From Pseudocitrobacter faecalis (GTDB lineage Bacteria; Pseudomonadota; Gammaproteobacteria; Enterobacterales; Enterobacteriaceae), in contig QNRL01000001.1 of assembly GCA_003315335.1 (NCBI GenBank), positions 682,001 to 746,000 of the forward strand: a stretch of 64,000 bases of DNA. Direction: 5' to 3'. The notes beneath the pieces are model-generated. The model was not told the origin of the DNA. It did not search any database and was given only the letters and a program-made list of their open reading frames with translations. The position numbers and the translations under genes were made by a program. Shown piece by piece: positions 42,158-52,352 of this stretch (positions are counted from its first letter, which is position 1; each line of letters begins with the position of its first letter).

Positions 42158-42299
42158 GCAAATTATACGTAACTTTACGGGATAGTTTAGGCCGCCTGAT
42201 CGTCTTCGCTTGGTTGTTAGTTTTATAAATTTGCTCAGTGAGTTATGAAGCGCTCAGGCAAGGGGTTAATTATCGTTACGCATTGAGTGAGGGTATGCC

Positions 42300-42923
42300 A
42301 TGTCAACGATTATTATGGATCTATGCAGTTACACCCGGCTAGGATTGATAGGGTACTTGACGAGTCGAGGGGTTAAGAAACGCGATATTGATAACATCAG
42401 CGATGTCGACGGACTCGCGGCATTGTGTAGCGACCGCCGCCCGTCTGTGGTGTTCATTAATGAAGACTGTTTTATCCACGATGCACAAAGCAGTCAGCAC
42501 ATTAAACAAATCATTAATCAACATCCCAGAACGCTGTTTATCGTTTTTATGGCGATTGCGAATATCCATTTTGATGAATACTTACTGGTTAGGAGTAATC
42601 TGTTAATAAGCTCCAAATCGATAAAGCCAGAAACACTGGATGATATTTTAGGGAATTATCTGAAAAAAGAAACTGACGAGGTAAAACAGATCAACATGTC
42701 GACATTATCGTTAAGTCGAACGGAATCGAGCATGTTGCGGATGTGGATGTCAGGACAGGGAACGATTCAGATATCGGATCAAATGAATATTAAGGCCAAA
42801 ACGGTATCGTCACATAAGGGTAATATCAAGAGGAAAATTAAAACGCATAATAAGCAAGTGATCTATCACGTTGTACGTCTTGCAGATAATGTGACCTCCG
42901 GCATTTACGTGAATATGCGTTAA
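42300..42923 (+). CDS. rcsA: Capsule synthesis co-regulator RcsA
   Basis: Unstable co-activator of 207 residues that pairs with RcsB to turn on colanic acid capsule genes and turn off motility; it is degraded by Lon. The N-terminal domain lacks the phospho-acceptor set of true receivers. The C-terminal LuxR helix-turn-helix ([20 protein letters not shown]) binds DNA. It is AT-rich compared with the flagellar genes beside it, as in other species, and H-NS represses it in E. coli. Confidence 0.97.
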   Translation: MSTIIMDLCSYTRLGLIGYLTSRGVKKRDIDNISDVDGLAALCSDRRPSVVFINEDCFIHDAQSSQHIKQIINQHPRTLFIVFMAIANIHFDEYLLVRSNLLISSKSIKPETLDDILGNYLKKETDEVKQINMSTLSLSRTESSMLRMWMSGQGTIQISDQMNIKAKTVSSHKGNIKRKIKTHNKQVIYHVVRLADNVTSGIYVNMR

Positions 42924-42969
42924 TGACGACTTGCTGGCGGATAAAACCGCCAGTCAATTTCATCCTGAT

Positions 42970-43275
<306 letters not shown>

Positions 43276-43322
43276 TTAATAAATGCCGGATATACTTATT
43301 ATTGCACGGGCGGTAAGAGGTA

Positions 43323-43535
43323 ATGATGATGAACCATGCCAAAGCGACCCACGGCGTCAACGTTGATGCGCTGCTGGCAGCCATCAATGAAATCAGCGAA
43401 AGCGAAATTCATCGTGCCGCTGATGATCCTTATCATGTGAGCGTTGATGGCCGCGAATATCATACCTGGCGAGAGCTGGCTGAAGCGTTTGAGTTAGATA
43501 TTCACGACTTTAGCGTGACCGAAGCCAATCGCTGA
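43323..43535 (+). CDS. yodD: Stress-induced small protein YodD
   Basis: A 70-residue cytoplasmic protein matching E. coli YodD from VDALLAAINEISESE to the end. In E. coli it is induced by peroxide, cadmium and acid; function unknown. Three ATG codons in a row (43323, 43326, 43329) follow AGAGG at 43316-43320; the third has the best spacing, so two N-terminal residues are uncertain. Confidence 0.9.
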   Translation: MMMNHAKATHGVNVDALLAAINEISESEIHRAADDPYHVSVDGREYHTWRELAEAFELDIHDFSVTEANR

Positions 43536-43548
43536 AAATGAGGATAAA

Positions 43549-43636
43549 AAAATCCCGACGCTTGAGGAGTCGGGATCAAACTTGCATCTGCAAGAAGTCA
43601 TCGAAAAATTCGTTACACCAGGAAATCTGATGTGGA
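43549..43636 (-). ncRNA. dsrA: DsrA small regulatory RNA
   Basis: Hfq-dependent RNA of about 88 nt that opens the rpoS leader and blocks hns translation. The 5' part CACATCAGATTTCCTGG followed by TGTAACGAATTTTT is identical to the E. coli rpoS-pairing segment. The middle stem (ACTTCTTGCA... TGCAAGTTT) has changed bases but keeps pairing, and the terminator ATCCCGAC...GTCGGGAT with seven T ends it. The position between yodD and yedP is as in E. coli. Confidence 0.93.
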
Positions 43637-43642
43637 TGAAAC

Positions 43643-43669
43643 ATTATCTGCGTTTATATCCAATGACAA
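43643..43669 (-). promoter_or_regulatory. dsrA promoter
   Basis: On the minus strand TTGTCA (43664-43669) and GATAAT (43643-43648) lie 15 bases apart, about 7 bases before the DsrA 5' end. The short spacer may contribute to the known temperature response of dsrA transcription. Confidence 0.6.
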
Positions 43670-43829
43670 GATTTATTCACCAAGCCGATCAATCCTGTTA
43701 CAGACGATGCGTCGGTGTAATGCGCTACGTCCAGCATCTGACGCGGGTTGTCATCAGTTTTATCTCATTTATATCGATTTATTATTTTGAGATTTTTCTT
43801 AATAGCGAATGAGCACATAAGGAGAACTT

Positions 43830-44642
43830 ATGTTTGATCGGCAACAACCGCTGGTTATCTTTACAGATTTGGATGGCACGTTACTGGATAACCATACTTA
43901 CGATTGGCAGCCAGCCGCGCCATGGCTGATGCGTCTGAAGCAGCGGGATGTGCCGGTGATCCTCTGTAGCAGTAAGACCGCCGCAGAAATGATGCTTATC
44001 CAGAAAGAAATTGGCCTCGAAGGCCGCGCGTTTATTGCCGAGAACGGTGCGGTTATTCAGCTTGATGCAAAATGGCAGGATGACGAGTCCTGGCCGCGCA
44101 TTATTTGCGGTGCGACGCATGCCGATATTGTTGGCGTCCTGCACCATCTTCGCGAACGCGAAGGGTATAAATTTACCGCGATTTCTGACGTTGACGCGCA
44201 GGTTCTCAGCGAATGGTCCGGTCTGAATGACAAACATGCGGCGCTGGCACGCCTTCAGGAGGCTTCTGAGACGCTTATCTGGCGCGACACTGATGAACGC
44301 ATGACTGCGTTTTCCGCGACGTTACAACAGCTTGGGCTGCGTTTTATTCAGGGCGCGAGATTCTGGCACGTGCTGGATGAACAAAGCGGTAAAGCACAGG
44401 CGGTCAGTTTTCTGCGTCGCAGGATGTTGCAGCGGGATGGCCACAGTCGCCTTTCTCTTGGATTAGGTGATGGCCCTAACGATGCAGACCTGCTCGATAG
44501 CAACGATTATGCTGTCGTGGTGAAAAGTCTGAGCCGGGAAGGAATTCATTTGAAAAATGACGATCCGCAACGGGTGTATCATACACAATTGCGAGGCCCA
44601 CGTGGCTGGGACGAAGGCCTCAGCCACTTCCTGGGGAATTAG
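43830..44642 (+). CDS. yedP: Mannosyl-3-phosphoglycerate phosphatase-like HAD protein
   Basis: A 270-residue HAD phosphatase of the MPGP family (Cof-type cap). Motif [11 protein letters not shown] (Asp nucleophile) is near residue 10, motif [13 protein letters not shown], and motif [14 protein letters not shown] near residue 213. No mannosyl-3-phosphoglycerate synthase gene is nearby and such a synthase is not expected in this group, so the real substrate is uncertain. AAGGAG precedes the ATG; the 3' end overlaps yedQ by four bases tail to tail. Confidence 0.93.
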   Translation: MFDRQQPLVIFTDLDGTLLDNHTYDWQPAAPWLMRLKQRDVPVILCSSKTAAEMMLIQKEIGLEGRAFIAENGAVIQLDAKWQDDESWPRIICGATHADIVGVLHHLREREGYKFTAISDVDAQVLSEWSGLNDKHAALARLQEASETLIWRDTDERMTAFSATLQQLGLRFIQGARFWHVLDEQSGKAQAVSFLRRRMLQRDGHSRLSLGLGDGPNDADLLDSNDYAVVVKSLSREGIHLKNDDPQRVYHTQLRGPRGWDEGLSHFLGN

Positions 44643-46327
44643 TCTTCAGCGCGAACCTGATTGCGTCCGGCCTCTTTTGCCAGATAGAGACGACGATCGG
44701 CAACAGATTGCAAATAGGCAAAATCATAACGCCCCTGCTCATTGTCGCTGCCCGACACGCCAACAGACGCGCTCACGCGAAGGGTTTGCCCTTTCGACAC
44801 CAGTATCTCGCGGCGGTTGATACACTCACGGATCCGCTCGGCTATCTCTCGCGCCTGCGCGAGCGTGGCGTTTGGCAGGACGACGCAGAACTCCTCTCCG
44901 CCCACACGCCCGGCAATATCCCCTTCGCGTATTTTATTGGCAATTAAGCGGGCGATATGTGCCAGCACGCGGTCGCCGGCCTGATGGCCGTAGCGATCGT
45001 TAATTGATTTAAAATGATCGAGATCGAGTTGCAGAACCGCCAGCGGTTTTCCTGACTGCCGACACTTTGCCGATGCCGTTGCAGCACGCTCGAACAAAGC
45101 ACCACGGTTATATAAACGCGTCAGTGCATCGTACCAGGCACGCCACTGCAAGGATTCTTGCAATGTGGACATGTTACTCACCATATGGCGGATAACCACC
45201 CACGAAAGAATCAACATGCCGGTAAACAGGACCCACAACAGCGTTAGCGCGATGCTGATACGCCCAAAATCCCCCTTTAACCCCTCTTCAAGGCTGTGAA
45301 TGCGCAGCAGAACACCGTCAAAATTACGCAGCTTTTCCCAACTGATATAGCGCGTCATTTCACGCAAACTACCGCGATTATTATCTTCGTAAGCGCGAGC
45401 AAGCTGGGCCTGCACCTCCTGCGTGAGCGGCGTGACATGCGGGTCGGACGAGGCGATGAGGTTCATGCGGCTATCGTAAAGCTGATACTCCCCTTCCGTT
45501 TCGCCTTCCACGGCACGCAACAAAAACTCCCCCATTTCTCTGACGGAGAGCTGCGCCGCCAGCACACCGAACCAGTAATGCTGATAATTCAGCGGCACCG
45601 ACGCCGTAACCATCTGCGCTTCATGCTGTTTATCACTGGAGAATGTCGTATACCAGCGCACACCGCGTCCGGGATTTTCACGTTCAGACTGCTGGATGAA
45701 CCACGGGCTGGTGACCAGTTCATAAAATTGTTCAGTAATATTACGCGTCACCGGTTCGCTGCTGAGGAAGAATCCGGCTCGCGAGACGTAGAGCATGCGC
45801 GGTGAAAAGCGCGAAAGATGCTGCCCGGTAATTGAAGAGAGACGCAGTAAATAGCCCAGTTCTAACGCCGCGGTGAACTCGTTGGCGACCAAAGGGTTAT
45901 CGCGAGATAAGAAATCAGACTGCTCGACAAACGCGTCCGACACACCATTGAGCGGCAGTGTACGACGGTTTTCCAGCGCAATATGCCAGTCAGGCTCCTG
46001 ACGCTTACTGGAAAATTCCGCTCCCGCGTTACGCAAAACTTCAAACCCCAGTGGCGCCTGCAGCGCCGCCTGCATACCATGACGAAAAAAAAGCAGGCGA
46101 TCGACGTTGAATTGCAGCTGCCCATCCATCTCACGGGCGACATTTTCCAGATTATTGCGCTGGCTGGAGATATAAGCCTCTTCCAGCACCACCGTTTCAC
46201 GCCACGTCAGAACCGTTGAAAACAGCAGAACAACGCAAAAGCAGAGGTTTACCACTCTACCGGGTCGGGTGTGCTGGCTAAGCTTTCTCAACCAACCGGG
46301 GGATTTTTCGGGGGTTACGGGATGCAC
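44639..46327 (-). CDS. dgcQ: Membrane diguanylate cyclase DgcQ
   Basis: Makes cyclic di-GMP; E. coli YedQ/DgcQ promotes cellulose synthesis in some strains. The 562 residues have two membrane segments (about 25-45 and 355-380) around a periplasmic sensory domain of about 300 residues, then a GGDEF domain with intact active site RVGGEEF. The best start is the GTG at 46327, with GGGAG five bases upstream; this gives the same N-terminal length as E. coli. A TTG five codons earlier also has AGGAG but poor spacing. The periplasmic domain is the most diverged part, so the input may differ. Confidence 0.93.
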   Translation of the reverse strand: MHPVTPEKSPGWLRKLSQHTRPGRVVNLCFCVVLLFSTVLTWRETVVLEEAYISSQRNNLENVAREMDGQLQFNVDRLLFFRHGMQAALQAPLGFEVLRNAGAEFSSKRQEPDWHIALENRRTLPLNGVSDAFVEQSDFLSRDNPLVANEFTAALELGYLLRLSSITGQHLSRFSPRMLYVSRAGFFLSSEPVTRNITEQFYELVTSPWFIQQSERENPGRGVRWYTTFSSDKQHEAQMVTASVPLNYQHYWFGVLAAQLSVREMGEFLLRAVEGETEGEYQLYDSRMNLIASSDPHVTPLTQEVQAQLARAYEDNNRGSLREMTRYISWEKLRNFDGVLLRIHSLEEGLKGDFGRISIALTLLWVLFTGMLILSWVVIRHMVSNMSTLQESLQWRAWYDALTRLYNRGALFERAATASAKCRQSGKPLAVLQLDLDHFKSINDRYGHQAGDRVLAHIARLIANKIREGDIAGRVGGEEFCVVLPNATLAQAREIAERIRECINRREILVSKGQTLRVSASVGVSGSDNEQGRYDFAYLQSVADRRLYLAKEAGRNQVRAED

Positions 46328-46429
46328 AAAGGCTCCCGGCAAAACTCCTGATGAAGAGACAACGTACTTACTCCTGAACGGAAAAACAGCTTTGAATTCA
46401 TGATGTACAACAATCGCGGTCTCGAGTCA

Positions 46430-46457
46430 AAAACGCCCGACCAGTGCCGGGCGTTTT
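46430..46457 (-). terminator. Terminator of yodC
   Basis: AAAACGCCCG and CGGGCGTTTT form a stem with T-runs on both sides, two bases from the yodC stop. It isolates yodC from dgcQ downstream. Confidence 0.88.
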
Positions 46458-46459
46458 GT

Positions 46460-46639
46460 CTACGCTTTCTCCTGCGCGCGATCGCCGCCGGGCATCAGTT
46501 CATCTTCACGGAAGGCCTCACGCTTGACGCCAAAACCGTCATACCAGCGACATTCAACCATCCCACTGGCATAACCCGTTACGACCATGCGCTGACCACC
46601 ACTCTTAGCCCGAACTTCATCACTGACCAAAAAGACCAT
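46460..46639 (-). CDS. yodC: DUF2158 small protein YodC
   Basis: A 59-residue protein starting MVFLVSDEVRAKSGGQRM and continuing to VECRWYDGFG and FREDEL; it is clearly E. coli YodC. The family is predicted to be a small beta-rich protein of unknown function. GGAGGC lies before the ATG at 46637-46639 and the stop is TAG at 46460-46462. It is short enough to be missed by length-limited gene callers. Confidence 0.92.
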   Translation of the reverse strand: MVFLVSDEVRAKSGGQRMVVTGYASGMVECRWYDGFGVKREAFREDELMPGGDRAQEKA

Positions 46640-46716
46640 AGTTGCCTCCGGTATCAGGGTGAAACAGTTTCACATTAGTCGATCGCCAGCGGGTTTGCGT
46701 AATCAGGGCGCACTTT

Positions 46717-47628
46717 TTATCCTTCACGTTGACGAAGGCGGTTGATGCCATTGACGACCGCCACCACCACCGCGCCGATAATAAAACCGAGCACCAGATT
46801 CGCAAGCGTCGGCAGCAGCATAGCGACCAGCGCTCCCTGCTGCGCGGCGAAGCCTTCAATCGCATGATGCAGCGGCGCCACGCCATGAACCACAATCCCA
46901 CCGCCCACCAAAAACATCGCCAGCGTACCGACCACTGACAATATTTTCATCAACCAGGGTGCAATAAAAAGTAAACCTTTGCCGGTGCCCTGGGCCAGCG
47001 CGCTCTTTTTCTCCGCCAGCCAGTAGCCCATATCGTCCAGTTTAACGATGATGCCCACCAGGCCGTAAACACCAATAGTAACCAAAATAGCGATACCCGA
47101 GAGAATCAGAATTTGATTCAGGAGCGGGGCTTCTGCCACGATGCCAAGGGTAATGGCGACAATTTCTGCGGAGAGAATAAAGTCGGTGCGGATCGCGCCT
47201 TTGACTTTATCGCGCTCGTAAACCATCGGATCCTGGTTGGCGATGGCGTCTAATCGCTGCTGACGCGCGGCATCGTCCTCTTTGTGCTTACGCGCATGTA
47301 GCGTATGCACCACTTTCTCAACACCTTCAAAGCACAGGAACGCCCCGCCTATCATTAGCAGCGGGGTTACGGCCCACGGAATAAATGCGCTGATCAGCAG
47401 CGCCAACGGCACGAGGATCACTTTATTCAGTAGTGAACCCTTCGCCACGCTCCAGACCACCGGCAGTTCACGATTCGCGCGCACCCCTGAAACCTGCTGC
47501 GCATTCAGCGACAAATCATCGCCCAGCACACCCGCCGTCTTTTTCGCCGCCAGCTTGCCCATCATGGAGATGTCATCCAGCAACGTGGCAATATCATCCA
47601 GTAAGGTTAATAAACTACTTCCCGCCAC
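46717..47628 (-). CDS. yedI: DUF808 inner-membrane protein YedI
   Basis: A 303-residue membrane protein with about six to seven hydrophobic segments, matching E. coli YedI in length. It starts with a GTG ([19 protein letters not shown]). A His-rich cytoplasmic loop ([14 protein letters not shown]) is typical. Function unknown. Confidence 0.92.
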   Translation of the reverse strand: MAGSSLLTLLDDIATLLDDISMMGKLAAKKTAGVLGDDLSLNAQQVSGVRANRELPVVWSVAKGSLLNKVILVPLALLISAFIPWAVTPLLMIGGAFLCFEGVEKVVHTLHARKHKEDDAARQQRLDAIANQDPMVYERDKVKGAIRTDFILSAEIVAITLGIVAEAPLLNQILILSGIAILVTIGVYGLVGIIVKLDDMGYWLAEKKSALAQGTGKGLLFIAPWLMKILSVVGTLAMFLVGGGIVVHGVAPLHHAIEGFAAQQGALVAMLLPTLANLVLGFIIGAVVVAVVNGINRLRQREG

Positions 47629-47805
47629 AGTACGTTCCTTTCATTATTTTGTTTATTAATCACACAGTATGATGCAAATGTACGGGTTACACATACCATA
47701 CATTTTGCATACACAAATTCAACATTTCGCTACGAATAAAAGCACTCGCAGAGAATCATTTTGCCGCTTACTATATCCCGCCTTGGTGTTTTCCCGTGAG
47801 AAATT

Positions 47806-48717
47806 ATGCGTATCAAACAGCTGTTACCGCTAATCGGTGCATTATTTGCGCTCTACATTATCTGGGGTTCGACCTACTTCGCCATCAGCATCGGCGTTGC
47901 CAGTTGGCCACCGTTGATGATGGCAGGTGTGCGTTTTCTTTCGGCGGGAATTTTGCTGCTGAGTTATCTGCTGTTAACCGGCCATCGTCTGCCGGCCTGG
48001 CGCCCATTACTGAACGCCGCGTTAATTGGCGTGCTGCTGCTGTCGGTGGGTAACGGCATGGTGACCGTCGCCGAACACCAGAATGTGCCTTCCGGTATTG
48101 CCGCCGTGATGGTGGCGACGGTGCCGCTGTTTACGCTCTGCTTCAGCCGCTTTTTTGGTATTGCGACACGTAAACTCGAATGGCTGGGTATCGCCATCGG
48201 TCTTGGTGGAATTATTCTTCTTAACAGCGGCGGCAACCTCAGCGGTAATCCGTGGGGCGCGGTACTGATTTTGATTGGTTCGATGAGCTGGGCTTTCGGT
48301 TCCGTCTACGGTTCGCGCATCGAATTGCCCGTCGGCATGATGGCCGGCGCGATTGAAATGCTGGCGGCAGGTATCGTGCTGATGAGCGCTTCCCTGCTGA
48401 CGGGTGAGCGTCTGAGCACAATGCCCGATACCTCAGGTTTGCTGGCGGTGGCGTACCTGGCCGTTTTCGGATCCATCATTGCCATTAATGCCTATATGTT
48501 TTTAATCCGCAACGTCTCGCCGGCGGTGGCCACCAGCTACGCCTATGTTAACCCGGTGGTGGCTGTACTGCTGGGTACCGGGTTTAACGGCGAGCGTTTG
48601 TCGGGCGTCGAGTGGCTGGCGCTGGTGATCATTATCGCCGCCGTGGTGCTGGTGACGTTAGGGAAGTATCTGGTCGGGGCGAGAAGCAGCGTTACGTCTT
48701 GTCAGGAAGAGAAGTAA
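47806..48717 (+). CDS. yedA: EamA-family drug/metabolite transporter YedA
   Basis: Inner-membrane protein of 303 residues with ten segments in two EamA repeats (DMT superfamily). The first begins LYIIWGSTYFAISIGV and the second SMSWAFGSVYGSRI. Substrate is unknown; overproduction of E. coli YedA has been tied to phenylalanine-type efflux in reports of the family. Its 3' end overlaps that of vsr by 26 bp. Confidence 0.94.
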   Translation: MRIKQLLPLIGALFALYIIWGSTYFAISIGVASWPPLMMAGVRFLSAGILLLSYLLLTGHRLPAWRPLLNAALIGVLLLSVGNGMVTVAEHQNVPSGIAAVMVATVPLFTLCFSRFFGIATRKLEWLGIAIGLGGIILLNSGGNLSGNPWGAVLILIGSMSWAFGSVYGSRIELPVGMMAGAIEMLAAGIVLMSASLLTGERLSTMPDTSGLLAVAYLAVFGSIIAINAYMFLIRNVSPAVATSYAYVNPVVAVLLGTGFNGERLSGVEWLALVIIIAAVVLVTLGKYLVGARSSVTSCQEEK

Positions 48718-49186
48718 TCATCAGTTGCGACATCCCCTGAGTGCCGATCTGCGCGCTGCCTTCACCGCCGCAGATCCACTCCTCCAGCCGTTCTTTCAGG
48801 TCGTTATCCGCCAGTTTTTCCCGCCCGCGCAGGGCGCATTCCCAGATAATCAATACCCGCCAGCCCAGTTGATGCAGCCGGGCAACATCGCGCCTGTCGC
48901 GCGCCACATTGCTGGCGATTTTTGTCAACCAGAACTCCGTGCGCGTGGCGGGGACTTTAAAGAGATAGCAGTCATGGTGATGCCAGAAACAGCCGTGTGT
49001 AAAGATGATACAGCGGTATTCGTCGAGGGCAAAGTCGGGACGCCCAGGCAGATTTTTTTGCTGAGCCGTCCAGGCGAAGCCGCACTCGGTAAGTAACGCG
49101 GCGACACGTTGTTCAATCGCCGTGTCGCGCGTACCGATTGCCCGCATGTTTTTGCTGCGGGTGACTTTATCGTGAACGTCCGCCAC
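48692..49186 (-). CDS. vsr: Very short patch repair endonuclease
   Basis: Nicks DNA at T:G mismatches made by deamination of Dcm-methylated cytosine. The 164 residues start at GTG ([17 protein letters not shown]), overlapping dcm by 20 bp in another frame, as in E. coli. The PD-(D/E)XK core is present: [11 protein letters not shown] and [15 protein letters not shown] with the catalytic Asp and His residues. The C-terminal tail (MITSLPDKT) is longer than in E. coli by a few residues. Confidence 0.95.
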   Translation of the reverse strand: MADVHDKVTRSKNMRAIGTRDTAIEQRVAALLTECGFAWTAQQKNLPGRPDFALDEYRCIIFTHGCFWHHHDCYLFKVPATRTEFWLTKIASNVARDRRDVARLHQLGWRVLIIWECALRGREKLADNDLKERLEEWICGGEGSAQIGTQGMSQLMITSLPDKT

Positions 49187-50582
49187 TTTTCTCTCGCATT
49201 GCAACGGCCTGCAGAATGCGCGAACGCAGCAAACGCGCCACGGCGGCAAAAACCGGCACCACAACTGAATTGCCAAACTGGCGATATGCCTGGGTATCGG
49301 AAACCGGAATGCGGAACTGATGTTTCTGGGGTTGTTCAAAGCCCATCAGACGAGCGCATTCCCGTGGCGTTAAGCGGCGCGGACGATGTTTCTGATTTTG
49401 CGGATCGTCAAAATCTTTCTCACCCAGTGCCTTATCCCAGCCGCGATCGATGAGGATCTCCGCACCATCTTTGTAATAACGTGCGGAAAGCGTACGCGCC
49501 ACGCTGCCGGGACGCGTCGGGTCAACCATGCCATAACCAAAACCGTTGCCTTTTGCCTGATGCTTTCGCGCGTAACGGTAGAGATATTTCCACAGTACGG
49601 GGGTCAGAATGAATTTCTCATCCACTATGGGATCCAGCAGCTCACCAAACTCTGGCCGCCGCGCCGGGTAGTAGTGAGGAATATCACGCAGGGTAAAGCC
49701 TTTATGCAGCCCGAGATCGCGGCGGAAACCCACCAGCACGATACGCTCGCGGTGCTGCGGTAAAAAGTGCTGACCATCGATAATTTTCGGGTCGTCAGCG
49801 CCCATATCCGCCGCATCAGAGACCTCGTATCCCAGTTCATCCAGCGTTTGCATAATGATGCGGAAGGTTTTCCCGCCGTCGTGGCTTTTGAGGTTCTTGA
49901 CGTTCTCCAGCACAAAGATGGGCGGGCGACGCGCGTCGATGATGCGCACCACGTCAAAAAACAGTGTGCCCTGTGTATCGCAGGCAAAGCCGTGTGCCCG
50001 GCCCAGCGCATTTTTCTTGGATACGCCCGCCAGAGAAAAAGGCTGGCACGGAAAGCCCGCGAGCAACACATCGTGCTGGGGAATATGTTGCTGAATATGC
50101 GCCCGGGCTTCGCTGTCGCTCACATCAGGGTGATGACTTAAGGTGATATCACGGATGTCGGCATTGAACTGATGCTCGTTTGGGTCGCAGTACCAGTTAG
50201 CTTTATAGGTACGCACCGCATGTTTGTTCCATTCACTGGTAAACACGCACTTCCCGCCAATGGCTTCAAACCCGTTTCGAATACCGCCGATACCGGCAAA
50301 CAGATCAACAAACCGAAATGCGTAATCAGGATGATGTGCGGGAGGTTTAGGTAATAAAGCCGCCAGCTGGGTAACTTCATTTTCACTCAACCGCGTATTG
50401 GCACGCGCTAGCGTCACGACCCGTTTAACGATAGCCGGGCTCCAGTGCTGCTCACCCACCGAATTTAGCTGCGCCACGACGGTTTTGAGATCGTAAATTT
50501 CCAGCACATGTTCAAGCAGTGCCTGGGCATCGGTTTCAACTGCCCGATGCGGGGCCGCACTCAGTGACTCACTCTGTTGCAT
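49167..50582 (-). CDS. dcm: DNA cytosine-5 methyltransferase Dcm
   Basis: Methylates the inner cytosine of CCWGG. The 471 residues carry C5-methylase motifs in order: [34 protein letters not shown] with the nucleophile Cys, [24 protein letters not shown], and X near the end [11 protein letters not shown]. The ATG at 50580-50582 (MQQSES) gives the E. coli length; an upstream in-frame TTG would add seven residues. Confidence 0.96.
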   Translation of the reverse strand: MQQSESLSAAPHRAVETDAQALLEHVLEIYDLKTVVAQLNSVGEQHWSPAIVKRVVTLARANTRLSENEVTQLAALLPKPPAHHPDYAFRFVDLFAGIGGIRNGFEAIGGKCVFTSEWNKHAVRTYKANWYCDPNEHQFNADIRDITLSHHPDVSDSEARAHIQQHIPQHDVLLAGFPCQPFSLAGVSKKNALGRAHGFACDTQGTLFFDVVRIIDARRPPIFVLENVKNLKSHDGGKTFRIIMQTLDELGYEVSDAADMGADDPKIIDGQHFLPQHRERIVLVGFRRDLGLHKGFTLRDIPHYYPARRPEFGELLDPIVDEKFILTPVLWKYLYRYARKHQAKGNGFGYGMVDPTRPGSVARTLSARYYKDGAEILIDRGWDKALGEKDFDDPQNQKHRPRRLTPRECARLMGFEQPQKHQFRIPVSDTQAYRQFGNSVVVPVFAAVARLLRSRILQAVAMREKSGGRSR

Positions 50583-50639
50583 AGATTCAACCAGACCAGA
50601 CAAATAAGCGTGAGATTACCATACTTTGCGGCAGGAAAT

Positions 50640-51335
50640 TCATTCTGAGGGCGCAAATCGCCGTACGACGGCCTCATCCAGCCCCTGCGGGTCACCGCGA
50701 AGCTCAGCGCTCAGTTTGGCCAAAAATTGCACCAGATAATCCGCGTTATGTTGTGCAAGCATGCGCCCCCTCGCCGTTTGCATGGTTTGCGGCAAACGTA
50801 ACAGCTTGGTCTGGAAGTGATCCAGCGCCCAACGTTTATCGTCTAACGGGCGAGAATCGGCAAAAGGATCGTCTGCATCAAACAACAGCGTGTTCATGGC
50901 CCCCGACACGGCAAAGACACGTGCGAGGCCGATTGCGCCCAACGCTTCAAGACGATCGGCATCCTGCACGATTTTCGCTTCCAGCGTCCGTGGCGTTATC
51001 TGTGCGCTAAAACTGTGCGCTTCAATGGCGTGTGCCAGCGCGGGAAAGTGCTCGTTCGGGAAGTCAGGAAAATCCTGGCGCAGTATGACCTGCGCACGTT
51101 CGGCGGATAACCGAGACGCGCGAGAACGATCGGGATGATTTTTAGCAAGGCTGATAATGTCGTGAAAATAGCAGGCCGTGAGCAGCACCAGTAAGTTGAC
51201 CGGTTCGTCTGCGGCAATGTGTCTGGCGCTGTGCCAGACCCGGCGGAAATGGGAAATATCGTGGGCGGCATCGCCGCAAGAATAGTGTTGCGTGAACCAC
51301 TCTTCAAAACGCGCTTGCCAGGCATCGATTGTCAT
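50640..51335 (-). CDS. yedJ: HD-domain phosphohydrolase YedJ
   Basis: A 231-residue cytoplasmic HD-superfamily protein. Metal-binding residues are visible: the first His in [11 protein letters not shown] in [16 protein letters not shown], and Asp in [14 protein letters not shown]. The substrate is unknown, nucleotides being likely. The ATG at 51333-51335 gives the same length as E. coli; an ATG five codons earlier is also possible. Confidence 0.93.
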   Translation of the reverse strand: MTIDAWQARFEEWFTQHYSCGDAAHDISHFRRVWHSARHIAADEPVNLLVLLTACYFHDIISLAKNHPDRSRASRLSAERAQVILRQDFPDFPNEHFPALAHAIEAHSFSAQITPRTLEAKIVQDADRLEALGAIGLARVFAVSGAMNTLLFDADDPFADSRPLDDKRWALDHFQTKLLRLPQTMQTARGRMLAQHNADYLVQFLAKLSAELRGDPQGLDEAVVRRFAPSE

Positions 51336-51392
51336 ACGTGGGCTCTTCATCCTTTTAAAAGACCACGAGCATAACAAGTTTCGCTTAATGCA

Positions 51393-51662
51393 TCAGTCCT
51401 GAATCTGGCGAGGACGGGTATACCAGGCAATGCCACCGAGGATCAGCCCAACAAGACCCAGCACGATAAAACCGACAAGCGCACCAAGTAGTTTGCCGGA
51501 TGTTGAGGCGATTTCGCCATCCAGCGTCGCACCAGGAATCGTTTCTACCTCGCTAATCACCCAAAAGTAGCGCACCATCGCCCAGACAAAATAACCGCAG
51601 AACGCATAAAAAACCCATAACGCCAGCTTACCGCCAGGGCCACGCGTCATTGTTTCTTCCAT
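51393..51662 (-). CDS. Small inner-membrane protein in the yedR position
   Basis: An 89-residue protein with two predicted membrane helices (about 14-34 and 56-80) and short polar ends. It sits between yedJ and the porin, where E. coli has yedR, but I could not confirm homology to YedR by sequence. Possible start at MEETMTRG or, with less support, the internal Met5. Function unknown. Confidence 0.7.
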   Translation of the reverse strand: MEETMTRGPGGKLALWVFYAFCGYFVWAMVRYFWVISEVETIPGATLDGEIASTSGKLLGALVGFIVLGLVGLILGGIAWYTRPRQIQD

Positions 51663-51721
51663 ATAACACTCTCATTTAGCGAGGAAAATCGTTGTTACTG
51701 AAATTCCACTTAAGGCATAAG

Positions 51722-51737
51722 TGTGATTTCGGTCACA
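51722..51737. promoter_or_regulatory. Perfect CRP site
   Basis: TGTGATTTCGGTCACA matches the CRP core TGTGA-N6-TCACA at all ten positions. It is 60 bp before the yedR-position gene on one side and 250 bp before the small RNA on the other, so which gene it controls is open. Confidence 0.8.
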
Positions 51738-51985
51738 TTATAGCGACTCTTTGCAGGCAGAGTAGTAGGGGTCGCTTCTGCCGGTGCGCAAAATGCCGAT
51801 CGTTTGATCTTCGGCAATTTTGGTTGCTCAAAAAAGTTTCACAGACACGCGTTCCGTGGCGTAGTAACGTGTTGAGAAAAATAATTATATTATATGTAAA
51901 TAGTATTTATATTTATCTTTGTGATAATCAACGCTCCGTTTTCAGACTTTCTTTTTCATCTGGTTCATGTAACTATAATTCCGTT
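51738..51985. other. Intergenic region between CRP site and small RNA
   Basis: AT-rich 250 bp with no credible gene. It ends in a consensus TATAAT at 51974-51979, the -10 of the small RNA that follows; no matching -35 could be assigned. Confidence 0.6.
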
Positions 51986-52070
51986 ATTAGCCTTTTGTTG
52001 TTTAACACTGCACTCGTTAATTTTTTCATCTAAAGCAGGCCCGATAAACTTTTTTATCGGGCTTTTTTTT
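51986..52070 (+). ncRNA. rseX: Small RNA candidate in the rseX position
   Basis: A consensus -10 TATAAT (51974-51979) predicts a start near 51986, and a perfect 10 bp terminator stem (GCCCGATAAA and TTTATCGGGC, 52039-52062) with eight T ends the transcript at about 52070, giving about 85 nt. In E. coli the 91 nt Hfq RNA RseX, which represses ompA and ompC, is encoded between yedR and yedS. The assignment rests on that position and on structure, since I did not align the E. coli sequence. Confidence 0.6.
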
Positions 52071-52214
52071 GAATACCCTCTCCTGCTGCTCAGCAAAAAC
52101 ATATAACAAGCATAAATACCAAACAAAGCACACCACAGCTTTATCAATAAAATCATCACGTTAAATAATCAACGCAAATACATTAAAGCTTTAATATACA
52201 CATCAAAAATAATG

Positions 52215-52256
52215 GAAACATTTAGCAATATTTAATATAAACCCGTTACATTTTTA
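52215..52256 (+). promoter_or_regulatory. Possible OmpR sites before the porin gene
   Basis: GGAAACATTTAG and GTTACATTTTTA resemble halves of OmpR C/F boxes (GAAACAT and GTTACAT) and lie 30 bp apart, about 100-130 bp before the porin start. Osmotic control through EnvZ/OmpR is thus plausible but not shown. Confidence 0.4.
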
Positions 52257-52352
52257 GCGTAAAATAAAATGAACTCTATAGATAATATCGCCATTGCAAT
52301 GCCGACACATCTAAAAGCATTCATAAACATTATTATTTAAAGGAAATAAATA

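Noticed and set aside
43582-43812. 76-codon frame on the + strand over dsrA
   Set aside because: It is antisense to the DsrA RNA and its promoter and lacks a ribosome site or homologue.
51692-52033. 113-codon frame upstream of the porin
   Set aside because: Crosses the CRP site and the small RNA with its promoter; low-complexity AT-rich codons and no ribosome site.
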